From an uncultured Ruminococcus sp. (GTDB taxonomy: Bacteria > Bacillota > Clostridia > Oscillospirales > Ruminococcaceae): a DNA stretch of 64,000 bases. Shown one piece after another: positions 34,214 through 43,994 of this stretch. The stretch covers positions 131,946-195,945 of the forward strand of contig CASEUJ010000016.1 of the NCBI GenBank assembly GCA_949291125.1, read 5' to 3'. The notes beneath the pieces are model-generated. The model was not told the origin of the DNA and did no database searches. It saw only the letters and a program-made list of their open reading frames with translations. The position numbers and the translations under genes are program-made. The number at the start of each line of letters is the position of its first letter. The stretch's first letter is position 1.

Positions 34214-36004
34214 TTATGATGCCGTCTCGTTTTCTTCTGTTTCCTTGATTTGGATGCCCAGTACATCCAGGCTTTCCTGATCCACTGCGGACGGGCAAGC
34301 GCTCATCAATTCGCTTGCATTCTGCACCTTCGGGAATGCCACGACATCACGCAGGCTCTCCGCCTCTAACAGCGCCATTGTGAGACGGTCAAGCCCGATG
34401 CCGAGTCCTCCATGCGGCGGTGCGCCATAGTGGTATGCCTCTACCAGGAAGCCGAACTTTGCTTCGATCTCCTCTGGAGTCAATCCAAGTGCTTCGAACA
34501 TTTTCTGCTGCAATTCATAGTTTGTGATACGAATCGAGCCAGAAGAAAGTTCCGTGCCGTTTAACACCAGATCGAATGCCTTTGCCGTTACACGTCCTGG
34601 GTCACTGTCAAGATAGGGTAAGCATTCGTCCATCGGCATGGTGAACGGATGATGCATGGCCACCCATGATTGAGTTTCTTCGTCCCATTCGAAGAAGGGA
34701 AATTGGGTGATCCACAGGAAATGAAATTGCCCTTCCGGAATCAAGTCGAATTTCTTTGCTACTTCCAGACGCAGCGCACCTAGTACCGGTAGCGTCACCT
34801 TGTTCTTATCTGCGATAATCAACACCACATCGCCTTTTTCACAGCCGAGGTGTGTGAGGATTTCTTCCAGCTTGCCTTCGGGCAGAAATTTTGCAAAGGA
34901 ACAATTCGGCTTGTCCTCCTGCCAGCGGATATATGCTAGTCCTTTTGCACCAATCCCTTTTGCCTTTTCGGTGAGCTTATCGATTTCCTTACGCGTCAGC
35001 GTAGAAACCGCATTCTTCGCGACAATCGCGCGGACACTGCCGCCGGCTTCGAGCGCGGAACGGAACACCATAAAATCCACATCCTGCACCAAAGCAGAAA
35101 GATCCTGCAATTCCATGCCAAAGCGTGTATCCGGCTTGTCTGTGCCATAGCGCTCCATGGACTCCTGATACGTCAGGCGCGGAAGTGGCATGGGGAGCGT
35201 GCGTCCCATGACCGTTTCAAAGAGATGCGAAAGGAATCCTTCGGTCATTTTCAGCAGATCTTCTACGTCTACAAACGACATCTCCAGATCGATCTGGGTG
35301 AATTCCGGCTGGCGGTCGGCACGCAGGTCTTCATCGCGGAAGCAGCGCGCAATCTGGATATAGCGATCCATGCCTGATACCATCAGAAGCTGCTTATAGA
35401 TCTGCGGCGACTGGGGCAGGGCATAGAATTTCCCGTTGTGGATACGCGAGGGAATCAGATAGTCACGTGCGCCCTCTGGCGTAGACTTCATCATCATCGG
35501 TGTTTCGATTTCGATAAAGCCGTTTGCATAGAAGTATTCTCGTGCCGCTGCCGCAATCTTGTGACGCATGATCAGGTTGCGCTGAAGCGGTGCGCGCCGC
35601 AAGTCTAAATAGCGGTATTTCAGACGCAGCTCTTCGTTTGTCTTTGTCTCGTCTGTAATGGCAAATGGCGGTGTCTGCGCCTTGGATAAGACGCGCAGAT
35701 CATCAACGAGAATTTCCACCTCACCGGTCTTCATATCCGGGTTGATACTGGAACGCTTTGCGACGATTCCCTTTGCCATCAGCACATATTCGCTGTGGCA
35801 GGACGCCGCTTTTTCAAATACGCTTTGTTCTGTCTGGTCGCTGAACGCTAACTGTATAATTCCTGTGCGATCGCGCAGGTCAATAAAAATCAGGTTGCCT
35901 AAATTTCGGACTTTCTGGACAAAGCCGCCGACAACGACGGTTTCGCCTGGTGTTGTTACCTCGCCACAATAACAGGTGCGGCGCAGTTCTTGCATCAGAT
36001 CCAT
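34214..36004 (-). CDS. aspS: Aspartyl-tRNA synthetase
   Basis: A 596-residue class II synthetase charging tRNA with aspartate. The N-terminal OB-fold anticodon domain is at about 1-110 ([20 protein letters not shown]), class II motif 2 reads [16 protein letters not shown] near residue 220, the bacterial GAD insertion domain is in the middle, and motif 3 is [13 protein letters not shown] near 540. The length is that of bacterial AspRS. Whether it also charges tRNA-Asn cannot be told. GGAGA stands nine bases before the ATG. It follows hisS by four bases, the same pair as in Bacillus. Confidence 0.96.
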   Translation of the reverse strand: MDLMQELRRTCYCGEVTTPGETVVVGGFVQKVRNLGNLIFIDLRDRTGIIQLAFSDQTEQSVFEKAASCHSEYVLMAKGIVAKRSSINPDMKTGEVEILVDDLRVLSKAQTPPFAITDETKTNEELRLKYRYLDLRRAPLQRNLIMRHKIAAAAREYFYANGFIEIETPMMMKSTPEGARDYLIPSRIHNGKFYALPQSPQIYKQLLMVSGMDRYIQIARCFRDEDLRADRQPEFTQIDLEMSFVDVEDLLKMTEGFLSHLFETVMGRTLPMPLPRLTYQESMERYGTDKPDTRFGMELQDLSALVQDVDFMVFRSALEAGGSVRAIVAKNAVSTLTRKEIDKLTEKAKGIGAKGLAYIRWQEDKPNCSFAKFLPEGKLEEILTHLGCEKGDVVLIIADKNKVTLPVLGALRLEVAKKFDLIPEGQFHFLWITQFPFFEWDEETQSWVAMHHPFTMPMDECLPYLDSDPGRVTAKAFDLVLNGTELSSGSIRITNYELQQKMFEALGLTPEEIEAKFGFLVEAYHYGAPPHGGLGIGLDRLTMALLEAESLRDVVAFPKVQNASELMSACPSAVDQESLDVLGIQIKETEENETAS

Positions 36005-36008
36005 TTGG

Positions 36009-37322
36009 TCAGTTCTCCTTTTCCATTTCGTCTAATATATCCTGAAACATGTATTGAACTGCAAGATCATCGAATCGCTGCTCAAATGTTTCGTTGAGTG
36101 CGATTGCGATTTCCTCACCAGTTTCCATATTTTTCAAGTTTGCATTCTGGGATTTCAGTTCGTTTTCTCCAAGCACCATCACAAACGTTGAACCGATTTT
36201 GTTGGCATATTTCATCTGTGCCTTGAGTCCACGGTGCATGAGGTCATATTCCACCTGATAGCCGTTGTGGCGTAGTGTATTGCTAAGTTGCATTGCAACT
36301 GGTGTGGCAGCCTTGTCCATTGGTGCGATGTAGAGATCGCACTTCTTTGGCGCTTTAAATGCACATCCCTGGCTTTCCATTGTAAGGATCAGCCTCTCAA
36401 GACCAAGAGCAAAGCCCATAGCTGGTGTTGGCTTTCCGCCGAGCTGTTCGATCAGACCGTCATAGCGACCGCCGGCACAGACAGTGCCCTGTGCACCGAT
36501 GTCGGTCGTAATAAATTCAAATACTGTTTTGGTGTAATAGTCGAGTCCACGCACGATCTTTGGGTCAAGCAAAAAATCGATGTCCAATGCACGCAGATAT
36601 TCCTGAAGGCTCTCATAGTGTGTTCTGCATTCTTCGCAGAGAAAATCCGGAATGAGTGGTGCATCTTTTGCGATCTCTGCGCAGATTGGGCTTTTACAGT
36701 CGAGAATACGCATCGGGTTCTTGTCTAAACGCGTCTGACAGGTCGGACAAAGTTCTTTCCGGTGCGGTTCAAAATATGCCTTGAGTGCGCGGTGATATTC
36801 CGCGCGGCAGATCGGACAGCCGATCGAATTGATGTGTAGCACGATATTTTTCAGCCCGGCACGGTCGAGCAGATTTTTTGCCAGTGCAATGATCTCTGCA
36901 TCAGATTCCGGACCTTCACTTCCGGCCATTTCCACGCCAAATTGGTGGAACTCTCGCAGTCGTCCTGCCTGCGGTCGTTCATGTCGGAAGCAGGAGAGGA
37001 TGTAGAACACTTTTTGCGGCAGCGCATCATTGAGCATGCCGTTTTGCAGCATGGCGCGGATCGTGCCAGCAGTACCCTCTGGGCGCAGAGTGAACTCTGT
37101 TTCCTTTGCCTTTACGGTGTACATTTCCTTTTGTACTACGTCTGTTGTTTCTCCGACGGAACGCAGGAACAAGTCTGTCTGCTCAAACGTTGGGATGCGG
37201 ATTTCGTGAAAACCGAAGCTCTCCGCTGTTTCACGCGCAATCTGTTCTACGGTATGCCATTTGTAAATTTGTTTCGGGGTGATATCTTCTGTTCCCTGTG
37301 GGCGTGTTATTTTGATCGCCAT
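36009..37322 (-). CDS. hisS: Histidyl-tRNA synthetase
   Basis: A 437-residue class II synthetase charging tRNA with histidine. It begins IKITRPQGTEDITP, motif 2 is FRHERPQAGRLREFHQFG near residue 113, the histidine-binding loop is GLDYYTKTVFEF near 260, motif 3 is ALGLERL, and a C-terminal anticodon domain follows. Four cysteines in the pattern CPIC...CPTC sit in the insertion near residues 175-200, a possible zinc site. I start at ATG 37322, ten bases after GGAGG; upstream frame has no site. A hairpin terminator in its leader (37375-37401) may control it. Confidence 0.95.
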   Translation of the reverse strand: MAIKITRPQGTEDITPKQIYKWHTVEQIARETAESFGFHEIRIPTFEQTDLFLRSVGETTDVVQKEMYTVKAKETEFTLRPEGTAGTIRAMLQNGMLNDALPQKVFYILSCFRHERPQAGRLREFHQFGVEMAGSEGPESDAEIIALAKNLLDRAGLKNIVLHINSIGCPICRAEYHRALKAYFEPHRKELCPTCQTRLDKNPMRILDCKSPICAEIAKDAPLIPDFLCEECRTHYESLQEYLRALDIDFLLDPKIVRGLDYYTKTVFEFITTDIGAQGTVCAGGRYDGLIEQLGGKPTPAMGFALGLERLILTMESQGCAFKAPKKCDLYIAPMDKAATPVAMQLSNTLRHNGYQVEYDLMHRGLKAQMKYANKIGSTFVMVLGENELKSQNANLKNMETGEEIAIALNETFEQRFDDLAVQYMFQDILDEMEKEN

Positions 37323-37374
37323 CGCGTCAAAACCTCCTACTATAGAAAAATATATCAATTACCATTGGGACTGC

Positions 37375-37446
37375 AAAAAATTTCCCCTTTCGAAAAAGGG
37401 GACAGCAAAACAGAACAAACGGACATGGCGCAATCCAGCTTGTCCC
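37375..37446 (-). promoter_or_regulatory. Candidate transcription attenuator before hisS
   Basis: On the - strand CCCCTTT and AAAGGGG (37384-37401) form a terminator stem with loop TTCG, followed by AAATTTTTT, 53 bases before the hisS ATG. Upstream, GGGACA (37441-37446) can pair either with a nearby TGTCC or with the GCTGTCCCC that includes the left arm of the terminator. This is the layout of an antiterminator/terminator switch. No T-box consensus was found. It could also simply be the terminator of mgsA. Confidence 0.5.
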
Positions 37447-37528
37447 TTGCCTTGCAGCATTGCCGCGTCAGATCGTGTTGAGTTCTTAATACCTTCGACG
37501 CCACAATCTGCATGTATGGCTCAGCGTG

Positions 37529-37933
37529 TCAGATCGTCGGATTTCCGATCTCACGCCAATCAAGATCGCCGCGTTCAAGCGCCATGATCAAGGCCTCTGC
37601 AGTCGCAATATTTGTCGCGACCGGTACGTTGTGTACGTCACAAAGCCGCAGCAGATTCATTTCGTTTGGCTCTGAAGATTTACGATTGATCGGATCGCGG
37701 AAAAACAGCAATACATCGATCTCGTTACAGGAGATGCGTGCCGCAATTTGTTGATCCCCGCCCTGAGATCCGCTCAGATACCGCTGGATCCGCAGTCCAG
37801 TGGCTTCTGCCACTTGCTTTCCGGTCGTACCTGTAGCACAAAGTGTATGTCTGGATAAAATACCGCAGTATGCGATACAAAATTGAATCATCAGTTCTTT
37901 TTTGGCGTCATGGGCGATCAGTGCAATTGTCAT
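37529..37933 (-). CDS. mgsA: Methylglyoxal synthase
   Basis: A 134-residue enzyme converting dihydroxyacetone phosphate to methylglyoxal and phosphate, a relief valve for sugar phosphate overload. The sequence starts TIALIAHDAKKELM, carries the phosphate loop CATGTTGKQV, then LSGSQGGDQQIAARI and LLFFRDP, including the catalytic aspartate of the GGDQQ box. Length matches the family. I start at ATG 37933, with AAAGGA thirteen bases upstream; the longer open frame is cysteine- and histidine-rich and non-conserved. It has its own promoter. Confidence 0.94.
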   Translation of the reverse strand: MTIALIAHDAKKELMIQFCIAYCGILSRHTLCATGTTGKQVAEATGLRIQRYLSGSQGGDQQIAARISCNEIDVLLFFRDPINRKSSEPNEMNLLRLCDVHNVPVATNIATAEALIMALERGDLDWREIGNPTI

Positions 37934-38033
37934 AGGAAACAACCAGTCCTTTCTATATCGAGTTGTATTAGGATCGTTGTATGTCTTAGGTGCATTATTT
38001 GTCTGATTTTCGAAACCATCTTGTTTCTCTTTT

Positions 38034-38061
38034 ATTATAGCACAAATTCGGGATTTGTCAA
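38034..38061 (-). promoter_or_regulatory. Promoter of mgsA
   Basis: On the - strand: TTGACA, 16 bases, TATAAT, about 100 bases before the mgsA start codon and 86 bases after the stop of the PBP2 gene. Confidence 0.85.
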
Positions 38062-38147
38062 AGTTTTTATGCGGTTTCGCAGTAAAATTGTGAAATATAT
38101 GGTGATGACAGTGTTGTGATTTATGCAACTTGACGAATCATATAAAC

Positions 38148-40274
38148 TTATGCCATATTGTCTGCAGCGGTAGAGGTTGTGGTAGTTGTCTGAGATGAAC
38201 CGGTGGCCGAATTTCCGGCGGCATTAGGCGTTGTGGTGGTAGTGGATGCGGAATGACTGCCGTAGTTATCTATAGTCACATTTTCTTCCTTGACACATTG
38301 GTAATATGCCTGAATGATCGAACGGATCATGTATTTTGCATATTCACCGCCTTCGATCACGCCGGCAAAAGCGATCTCCGGATCTTCCGCCGGCGCATAG
38401 CCGATGAAGAAGGAGTCTTGTACGCGGCTGTTGTTCTGCGGCGTACCGGTTTTGACTGCAACAGAAAAGCCGAGGTCCGTAAGGGCATAAGCAGAGGGAA
38501 AGTTATTTGTCGAAGCCGCAATCATACCATCCTCCACAGCTTGGAATACATCGCTGTCGAGCGGTGTGATCTGCTCTGCCGCAACGGGCTCATACTCTTC
38601 CAGACATTCCGTGTAGTTATAGTCCCAGATGCTGTCGACAAGGTGGGTTTCATAGCGCGTACCGTTATTTGCAATCGTACATGCCACATTTGCCATCTGG
38701 AGAGGCGTAACGGCCCATTCGCCTTGTCCAATCGCACTTTGCAACACCTGACCGACCGTCCAGTCTACACCGAGTTCCGCAAAGGTTTCTTGATTCGAGA
38801 GATGACCCTCGGCATCGCCAGTTTCCAATCCGGTAGACTGCCCGAGTCCGAAGCGTGTGGCATAGTCGGAGATACGGTCAATGGTCAGCTGTTCAGAGAG
38901 CTGATAGAAATAAATATTACAGGATACCTGTAATGCCCGGAGAATGGAAATTTCCCCATGATAGCCGGTACAGTTATAGTCGTGATCGCGGAAATGGTAG
39001 GTATGACCGCAGTAGAATGTGGAATAGCGATTGACAATTCCCTCGTTAAGGCCTGCCACTGCGGTAATTGTTTTGAAAGTGGAACCAGGACGATAGGTGC
39101 CATCTGTAGCGCGGTTGAAAAGCGGCTGATTGTCCGCACTGATGAGTATGTCATAGTTGGTCTTATATTCGCTTAGATCATAGGTCGGTGCTGTTGCCAT
39201 TCCCAGAACGCCGCCGTCTTTGGCATCCAGTACCACAAGTGCACCGCAAGAGATCTCGCCAAGGCCGAGTTCTTCTGTGTTGGAGTTGCGAAGGCTATCA
39301 AAACCAGCGATAAAGTTTTCGAGGATCGCCTGTAATTCTCGCTGGAAGTTGCTGTTGACAGTGAGCTGTATTGTGTGACCATTTTCTACAGGTGTTGTGA
39401 TCTCAGATGAAGTGATCTCGCCGTTTTCCACTGTGATTTCTCGGATGCCGTCTGTGCCGCGCAAGGTGAGATCCATTGCACGCTCAATCCCATTTTTTCC
39501 AACGATGTCGTCCAGTGCATAGCCCTGTTCTTTCAGTGACTCATATTCTTCGGCATAGATCGGTCCGACTGTGCCGATCTCATGTGGGATCACATCGCCT
39601 TGTGCCACCGAACGAATTGGTTCTTCGGCAATATCAAGTCCTGGCATCGTGACCGCACGTTCTTTTAGCGCCATAACAGTTTCCAAAGGGATATCTTCCG
39701 TCAGCGTGAAACGATTGCTCAGCGAAAAAGAACACAGCTGCATTTCATAGCGGATACCGGCAAGAAGGCGCTGTTGTTCTTGAGAATAGGACGGATCAAT
39801 GTCATAGTCTTCAAGCAGCTTATCGATGCAATTTTCTGCCGTGGCATAGACATTGAGGTTGAGGTTCTCTTTGAGTTTTTCCACAGCATCTGCATCGTCG
39901 GTAAAGGTGTATGGTGTCGTTTCCGAAATCGGCAGGGAAGTGCTCCACGGTGTATTGTATTCGTCAAGGATTTGCACAATTGAAAGCAGTACTGCGTTTC
40001 CATCGGCGTAGTCTTCCGGAAATGTATCCGGTTCGATGATCACATTATAGCCGACCTTGTTTTCGATAATAGGATTTCCCTGTGCATCCACAATCTCACC
40101 GCGAGTGGCACTGATGGTTTGAGTATAGGTCTGTGTGGAAATATTTTGTTTGGCATAGGTTTCACTTTCCACTACCTGGATCTTCAGCAACCTCCAGGCA
40201 CACAGACAGCATGATGCCAGAACCAGCGTACTGGCAAGAGTCAGTTTGACATAACTTGAAGCCGTTCGTTTCAT
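38148..40274 (-). CDS. mrdA: Penicillin-binding protein 2, elongation transpeptidase
   Basis: A 708-residue class B penicillin-binding protein that crosslinks lateral wall peptidoglycan. One membrane helix near residues 8-28, a pedestal domain (TRGEIVDAQGNPIIENKVGY), then the transpeptidase with Ser398 in GSTFKTITA, the SCN box in VSCNIYFYQ and KTGTPQNNS. The tail is rich in Ser, Thr and Asn and ends in an eight-threonine-type linker before ADNMA. Its place after mreBCD marks it as PBP2 of the elongasome and not the divisome enzyme. AAGGAG precedes ATG 40274. No rodA follows in the window. Confidence 0.93.
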   Translation of the reverse strand: MKRTASSYVKLTLASTLVLASCCLCAWRLLKIQVVESETYAKQNISTQTYTQTISATRGEIVDAQGNPIIENKVGYNVIIEPDTFPEDYADGNAVLLSIVQILDEYNTPWSTSLPISETTPYTFTDDADAVEKLKENLNLNVYATAENCIDKLLEDYDIDPSYSQEQQRLLAGIRYEMQLCSFSLSNRFTLTEDIPLETVMALKERAVTMPGLDIAEEPIRSVAQGDVIPHEIGTVGPIYAEEYESLKEQGYALDDIVGKNGIERAMDLTLRGTDGIREITVENGEITSSEITTPVENGHTIQLTVNSNFQRELQAILENFIAGFDSLRNSNTEELGLGEISCGALVVLDAKDGGVLGMATAPTYDLSEYKTNYDILISADNQPLFNRATDGTYRPGSTFKTITAVAGLNEGIVNRYSTFYCGHTYHFRDHDYNCTGYHGEISILRALQVSCNIYFYQLSEQLTIDRISDYATRFGLGQSTGLETGDAEGHLSNQETFAELGVDWTVGQVLQSAIGQGEWAVTPLQMANVACTIANNGTRYETHLVDSIWDYNYTECLEEYEPVAAEQITPLDSDVFQAVEDGMIAASTNNFPSAYALTDLGFSVAVKTGTPQNNSRVQDSFFIGYAPAEDPEIAFAGVIEGGEYAKYMIRSIIQAYYQCVKEENVTIDNYGSHSASTTTTTPNAAGNSATGSSQTTTTTSTAADNMA

Positions 40275-40337
40275 AGAAAAAACTCCTTTGACAAAGCAAA
40301 AACAAGGGCAATATCGCACACGTGGGGTTATGACAGA

Positions 40338-40361
40338 TTCAGCCTCCGTCGGGAGGCTGAA
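40338..40361 (-). other. Perfect hairpin between mreD and the PBP2 gene
   Basis: TTCAGCCTCC and GGAGGCTGAA form ten perfect pairs around a four-base loop in the 106-base gap. On the - strand it is followed by TCTGTCATAA and not by a T-run, so it is at most a partial terminator; it may set the ratio of PBP2 to MreBCD or protect mRNA. Confidence 0.75.
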
Positions 40362-40380
40362 CGTCGGATGAAATCTCCGT

Positions 40381-40959
40381 TCATTCTTCCATCGGCTTTA
40401 CTGTTTTTTCCACAGTGCGTTTGCGGCGTGGAAGCAGATGGCGGCGGATGAGCGAGAAGATAGGATACAAGACTCCACCGCTGATTGTGGTGTATAACAC
40501 GCATGGCAGTGAATAGTGGATATAGAGATACGAAACATTTTCATAACCCCAAATGGCATAGCAAAAGATAAAATCCATGCCTGTGATCAGGAATGCAGCA
40601 ATGGCGGTGAAGAACACTAGATTCAAAAATCGCTGCTGCATCAGACGATCGTACAGCGTTGAAACCGCCAGACAAAACAAAAACATTGCAATCGCATGAT
40701 AGCCGAGCAATGTACCACTGGAAATATCCATCAAAAAGCCGCAGATGATGCCGACTGTGCCGGAAACATAAGAGCCGGATACAGATGCAATGCTCAGTGC
40801 GATCGGGATCAACAGCAGCGGCTTGGTGTAGTCGCCGGTGTTAGAGATCAGAAAAGCGATCAGAATCATCAGCAGATACAGTCCCCAGCGAATAGCATTA
40901 TGCAGGCGAGTGCGTTTTTTCTTTTTGGAAGGAAGAAGCGTTCTTCTATTCTGCCGCAT
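40381..40959 (-). CDS. mreD: Rod-shape determining protein MreD
   Basis: A 192-residue membrane protein of the elongasome. It has a basic N-terminus (LLPSKKKKRTRLH) and about five to six membrane helices, with the MreD-like GIICGFLMDISSGTLLGYHA in the middle. Sequence conservation in this family is low, so the call rests on hydrophobicity, length and the mreC neighbour. ATG 40959 has AGGAG seven bases upstream and overlaps mreC by 14 bases. The C-terminus is basic and cytoplasmic. Confidence 0.88.
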   Translation of the reverse strand: MRQNRRTLLPSKKKKRTRLHNAIRWGLYLLMILIAFLISNTGDYTKPLLLIPIALSIASVSGSYVSGTVGIICGFLMDISSGTLLGYHAIAMFLFCLAVSTLYDRLMQQRFLNLVFFTAIAAFLITGMDFIFCYAIWGYENVSYLYIHYSLPCVLYTTISGGVLYPIFSLIRRHLLPRRKRTVEKTVKPMEE

Positions 40960-41806
40960 TCTGCTGCTCCTTTCCGGCAAAATCAGTCACGACAATGACA
41001 CTGGATAGATTTTCAAGATCGACTGCTGGTTCAATGATAGCGCTATAGCTCAGCCCACTTTCCATTGGTTCAATTGAAACGATCGAGCCGATCAGATAGC
41101 CCTGTGGAAAGATTCCGACAGAATTCGAGGTCACAAGTAAATCGCCAGGTGTCAGTGTGGTTTCTCTATCGAGATAGATCATGCGGCACTGATAGTCTGC
41201 CGTCAAGGTTACATCTCCTTCGACGATGCCGGATTCATTTTTACCGGAAGCCATGACGCTGACAGAAAGATTTGGGGAACAGAGCGTTTCGACTGTGGCA
41301 TAGGTTTCGGAAATTTCGGAAATAATGCCGACAAGCCCTTCTGAAGTTACCACCGGGTCATAAACCGATAGACCATCTTCGCTGCCTTTATCGATATAAA
41401 ACCCATGAAATGGGTCATTTTCTACATAGCCAATGATCGTACACGGATTTGAGAACGTGTCGTTTTCGTGTTCCTCCTTGACACCCATGAATTTTTGCAG
41501 TTCTGCAAGTTCGTCTTGTGTATTCTGATAATCTACCAGCTGTTTTTCTAGTCCTGCCACCTGTTGACGCAGTTCGATATTTTCCTGTTGAGTATCCTTC
41601 GCCTGCGTGAACAGCTCTAAGGTGTGTTCCACGCCATCTGAGATCCGGTTGGATACCAATCGGATCGGATTGAGTACACGCCCGATAAAACCGGTCGTTG
41701 GAAGCGTATAGCCGTTTTGCGTAACGGAATAGAGCATAATGCCGATCAGCAAAGCGATGACACATAGTATAATCCGAAATTTTTTACTGCGGAAAAAACC
41801 ACCCAT
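40946..41806 (-). CDS. mreC: Rod-shape determining protein MreC
   Basis: A 286-residue bitopic protein that links MreB to wall synthases outside the membrane. A helix lies at about residues 11-27, followed by a coiled coil about 65-105 (ENIELRQQVAGLEKQLVDYQ) and two beta-barrel domains with KGSEDGLSVYDPVVTSEGLVG and TPGDLLVTSNSVGIFPQGYLIG, both typical of MreC. AGGAGG stands eight bases before the ATG. It follows mreB by 39 bases. Confidence 0.95.
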   Translation of the reverse strand: MGGFFRSKKFRIILCVIALLIGIMLYSVTQNGYTLPTTGFIGRVLNPIRLVSNRISDGVEHTLELFTQAKDTQQENIELRQQVAGLEKQLVDYQNTQDELAELQKFMGVKEEHENDTFSNPCTIIGYVENDPFHGFYIDKGSEDGLSVYDPVVTSEGLVGIISEISETYATVETLCSPNLSVSVMASGKNESGIVEGDVTLTADYQCRMIYLDRETTLTPGDLLVTSNSVGIFPQGYLIGSIVSIEPMESGLSYSAIIEPAVDLENLSSVIVVTDFAGKEQQNAAE

Positions 41807-41845
41807 CCGCTTTTCCTCCTGTCATATTGCGCGCGACGAATCAAC

Positions 41846-42862
41846 TCAGGCAAATTTCGATTCATCCGAAAGTGCGTCGCGGTATTTTTCTAAGTTTTCG
41901 AGGATCTTTCCGGTGCCTTCAGCCACACAATCGAGCGGATATTCTGCAATGTAAACGGGCATACCGGTTTCTTTATGGATCAGCTGATCAAGTCCGAGCA
42001 GAAGTGCGCCGCCGCCGGTCAGCGTGATGCCATGGTCGATGATGTCTGCCGCCAGTTCCGGCGGCGTCTGTTCTAAGGTATAGCGTACTGCATCCACAAT
42101 CCGGGAGAGCGGCTCAGCGAGTGCTTCGCGGACTTCATTGGAAGAAATATTGATATTTTCCGGTAATCCGCTCATGAGATTGCGTCCTTTGATCTGCATG
42201 ACTTCGTCGCGGTCGACCGGATATGCCGAACCGATCTGGATCTTGATGGTTTCGGCGGTGCGTTCGCCGATCAAAAGGTTATAGCGCTTTTTGATATAGT
42301 TGATGATGGCAGCATCAAATTCATCACCGGCACAGCGGATGCTCTTGGAGCAAACAATGCCTCCCAAGGAGATGACTGCTACTTCGCTTGTGCCGCCGCC
42401 GATATCCACGACCATACAGCCCGTCGGTTCTGTCGTCGGGAGTCCTGCACCAATTGCCGCCGCCATAGGTTCTTCGACGATCAATACCGGCTTTGCCCCA
42501 GCCTGATCTGCGGCATCGCGTACTGCACGTCGTTCTACCGCCGTAACGCCGGAGGGGATACAGATGATGACGCGTGCACGTGCAAACATTTTGCCACGCA
42601 GCGCTTTGCGAATAAATTCCTGCAATAAGATCGTCGTCGTATCAAAGTCCGCAATAACGCCGTCTTTCAGAGGACGCACTGCAACGATCGAACCGGGCGT
42701 GCGACCAATAACTTCCTTGGCTTCTTTTCCGACGTATTTGGCACGGTCAGTATGCGTATTGACCGCCACGACCGACGGCTCTCGTATAATAATCCCTTTG
42801 CCACGCAGATAGACAAGGGTGTTTGCTGTTCCAAGATCAATGCCGATATCTTTTGTAAACAT
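41846..42862 (-). CDS. mreB: Actin-like rod-shape protein MreB
   Basis: A 338-residue actin-fold ATPase that organises lateral wall growth under the membrane. Phosphate 1 loop: [15 protein letters not shown]; phosphate 2: [21 protein letters not shown]; adenosine region: [15 protein letters not shown]. MreB and Mbl paralogues are not separable by eye, but linkage to mreC and mreD favours MreB. The start at 42862 has AAGGAG eight bases upstream. A 200-base leader with a sigma-A promoter precedes it. Confidence 0.96.
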   Translation of the reverse strand: MFTKDIGIDLGTANTLVYLRGKGIIIREPSVVAVNTHTDRAKYVGKEAKEVIGRTPGSIVAVRPLKDGVIADFDTTTILLQEFIRKALRGKMFARARVIICIPSGVTAVERRAVRDAADQAGAKPVLIVEEPMAAAIGAGLPTTEPTGCMVVDIGGGTSEVAVISLGGIVCSKSIRCAGDEFDAAIINYIKKRYNLLIGERTAETIKIQIGSAYPVDRDEVMQIKGRNLMSGLPENINISSNEVREALAEPLSRIVDAVRYTLEQTPPELAADIIDHGITLTGGGALLLGLDQLIHKETGMPVYIAEYPLDCVAEGTGKILENLEKYRDALSDESKFA

Positions 42863-43059
42863 GTGTGGCGCTCCTTTGGCATGACGAATCAGAATAAATA
42901 AAATTGGGAAGCCCCTGCGCATAGATCTGGCAGGAGCAGTTCAGAGAAAGATAAAATCAGAATGGGAATGCAAATCAGACGGTGCAGAGCCGGAGTATGT
43001 AGCATTGCCGTTATTCACGCATTTTGTATGTCGATGCAATTCATTTTTCCTACTATTCC

Positions 43060-43088
43060 ATTATACCACGATTTTAGATGTGTGGCAA
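43060..43088 (-). promoter_or_regulatory. Promoter of the mreBCD operon
   Basis: On the - strand: TTGCCA, 17 bases, TATAAT, about 200 bases before mreB. The leader contains a GC-rich hairpin near 42910-42945 whose role is unclear. Confidence 0.78.
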
Positions 43089-43215
43089 TCATTTTTTCGG
43101 GAATTTTGCGCAAAGCAAAAATTCTGTCTTTTTGTTAAAATGCATCAAAGTGATTGCTGAGAATCACAGCATATTATACAAATCCGCATAGAATACGCAA
43201 TCCTCTGGCATATTA

Positions 43216-43482
43216 CTATTTCTGGAACATAGCCGCAATTTTTGGTGCTGTAAATATCGCAATGATCGTGAGGATCAGCTGTGCAATATTGAATTTTGAG
43301 TCGATTCCAAATGTGAGGTCGGCAATATATATGTTCCATTCATGAGCCTTAATATGCAGTGGCAGTGTATAATTAAGCCAGTGTAGCGAGTCAATGTCGT
43401 TGCAAAGATTGCCAATCACACCGCCAAGCACAAGCGCGACGACAATAGAAGCGATATAAGTCAATACTTTTTTCATGAGCAT
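43216..43482 (-). CDS. DUF4321 family small membrane protein
   Basis: An 88-residue membrane protein, two helices: KVLTYIASIVVALVLGGVIG at the N-terminus and FNIAQLILTIIAIFTAP at the C-terminus, joined by an outer loop ending LTFGIDSKFNIAQLI. The arrangement and the LTFG-type motif fit DUF4321, a family of unknown function found near mreB or maf in Clostridia. The start is uncertain: ATG 43482 or 43476; a GTG at 43512 is too close to its AAGGAG. It follows dut by 56 bases and is likely the last gene of the zapA operon. Confidence 0.65.
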   Translation of the reverse strand: MLMKKVLTYIASIVVALVLGGVIGNLCNDIDSLHWLNYTLPLHIKAHEWNIYIADLTFGIDSKFNIAQLILTIIAIFTAPKIAAMFQK

Positions 43483-43538
43483 GTATGTAACGTTCTCTCG
43501 GAAAGAGCGCACTTCTCCTTTCTATGCAATGATGTAGG

Positions 43539-43979
43539 TCAGGTCAGACCACTTGCACCAAAACCACCGGTACCGCGAATGGTTTCATCGAGTGTTTCAG
43601 TTTCGATCAGCTGCGGCTTAAGAACAGGCATCATCACAAGCTGGGCAATACGAGTTCCCGGTTCTACAATAAACGGCACCGTGCCGAGATTGATCAACGG
43701 CACAAGGATCTCGCCGCGATAGTCACTATCGACTAGCCCAACGCTGTTGGCAAGGGTGATTCCGTATTTTGACGCTAACCCAGAGCGTGCGAAGATATAC
43801 ATTGCCACATCGCGGCGATCGGGTGCCATGGCAATGCCGGTTGGAACCTTCCGGATCTCACCGGGTTTGATCTCCAATGGTGCTTCCAGGCATGCATAGA
43901 GATCATATCCAGCGCTGTCGGGTGTGGCACAGACCGGCAGTTTTGCTTCCGATCGAAGCCGTTTGATGGATAGGGTCAT
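43539..43979 (-). CDS. dut: dUTP diphosphatase (trimeric dUTPase)
   Basis: A 146-residue enzyme hydrolysing dUTP to dUMP, keeping uracil out of DNA. All five motifs are present: DSAGYDLYA, FARSGLASK, GLVDSDYRGEI, EPGTRIAQLV and the C-terminal arm RGTGGFGASG that closes on the active site. GGAGGA lies six to seven bases before ATG 43979. It is 15 bases after the U32 gene and likely co-transcribed. Confidence 0.96.
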   Translation of the reverse strand: MTLSIKRLRSEAKLPVCATPDSAGYDLYACLEAPLEIKPGEIRKVPTGIAMAPDRRDVAMYIFARSGLASKYGITLANSVGLVDSDYRGEILVPLINLGTVPFIVEPGTRIAQLVMMPVLKPQLIETETLDETIRGTGGFGASGLT

Positions 43980-43994
43980 ACAATTCCTCCTCAT

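Noticed and set aside
37323-37530. A classic T-box riboswitch before hisS
   Set aside because: The conserved AGGGTGGNACCGCG-type sequence could not be found, so only a generic attenuator is proposed.
42905-42950. Riboswitch in the mreB leader
   Set aside because: Only a short GC hairpin is seen; no known riboswitch core was recognised.
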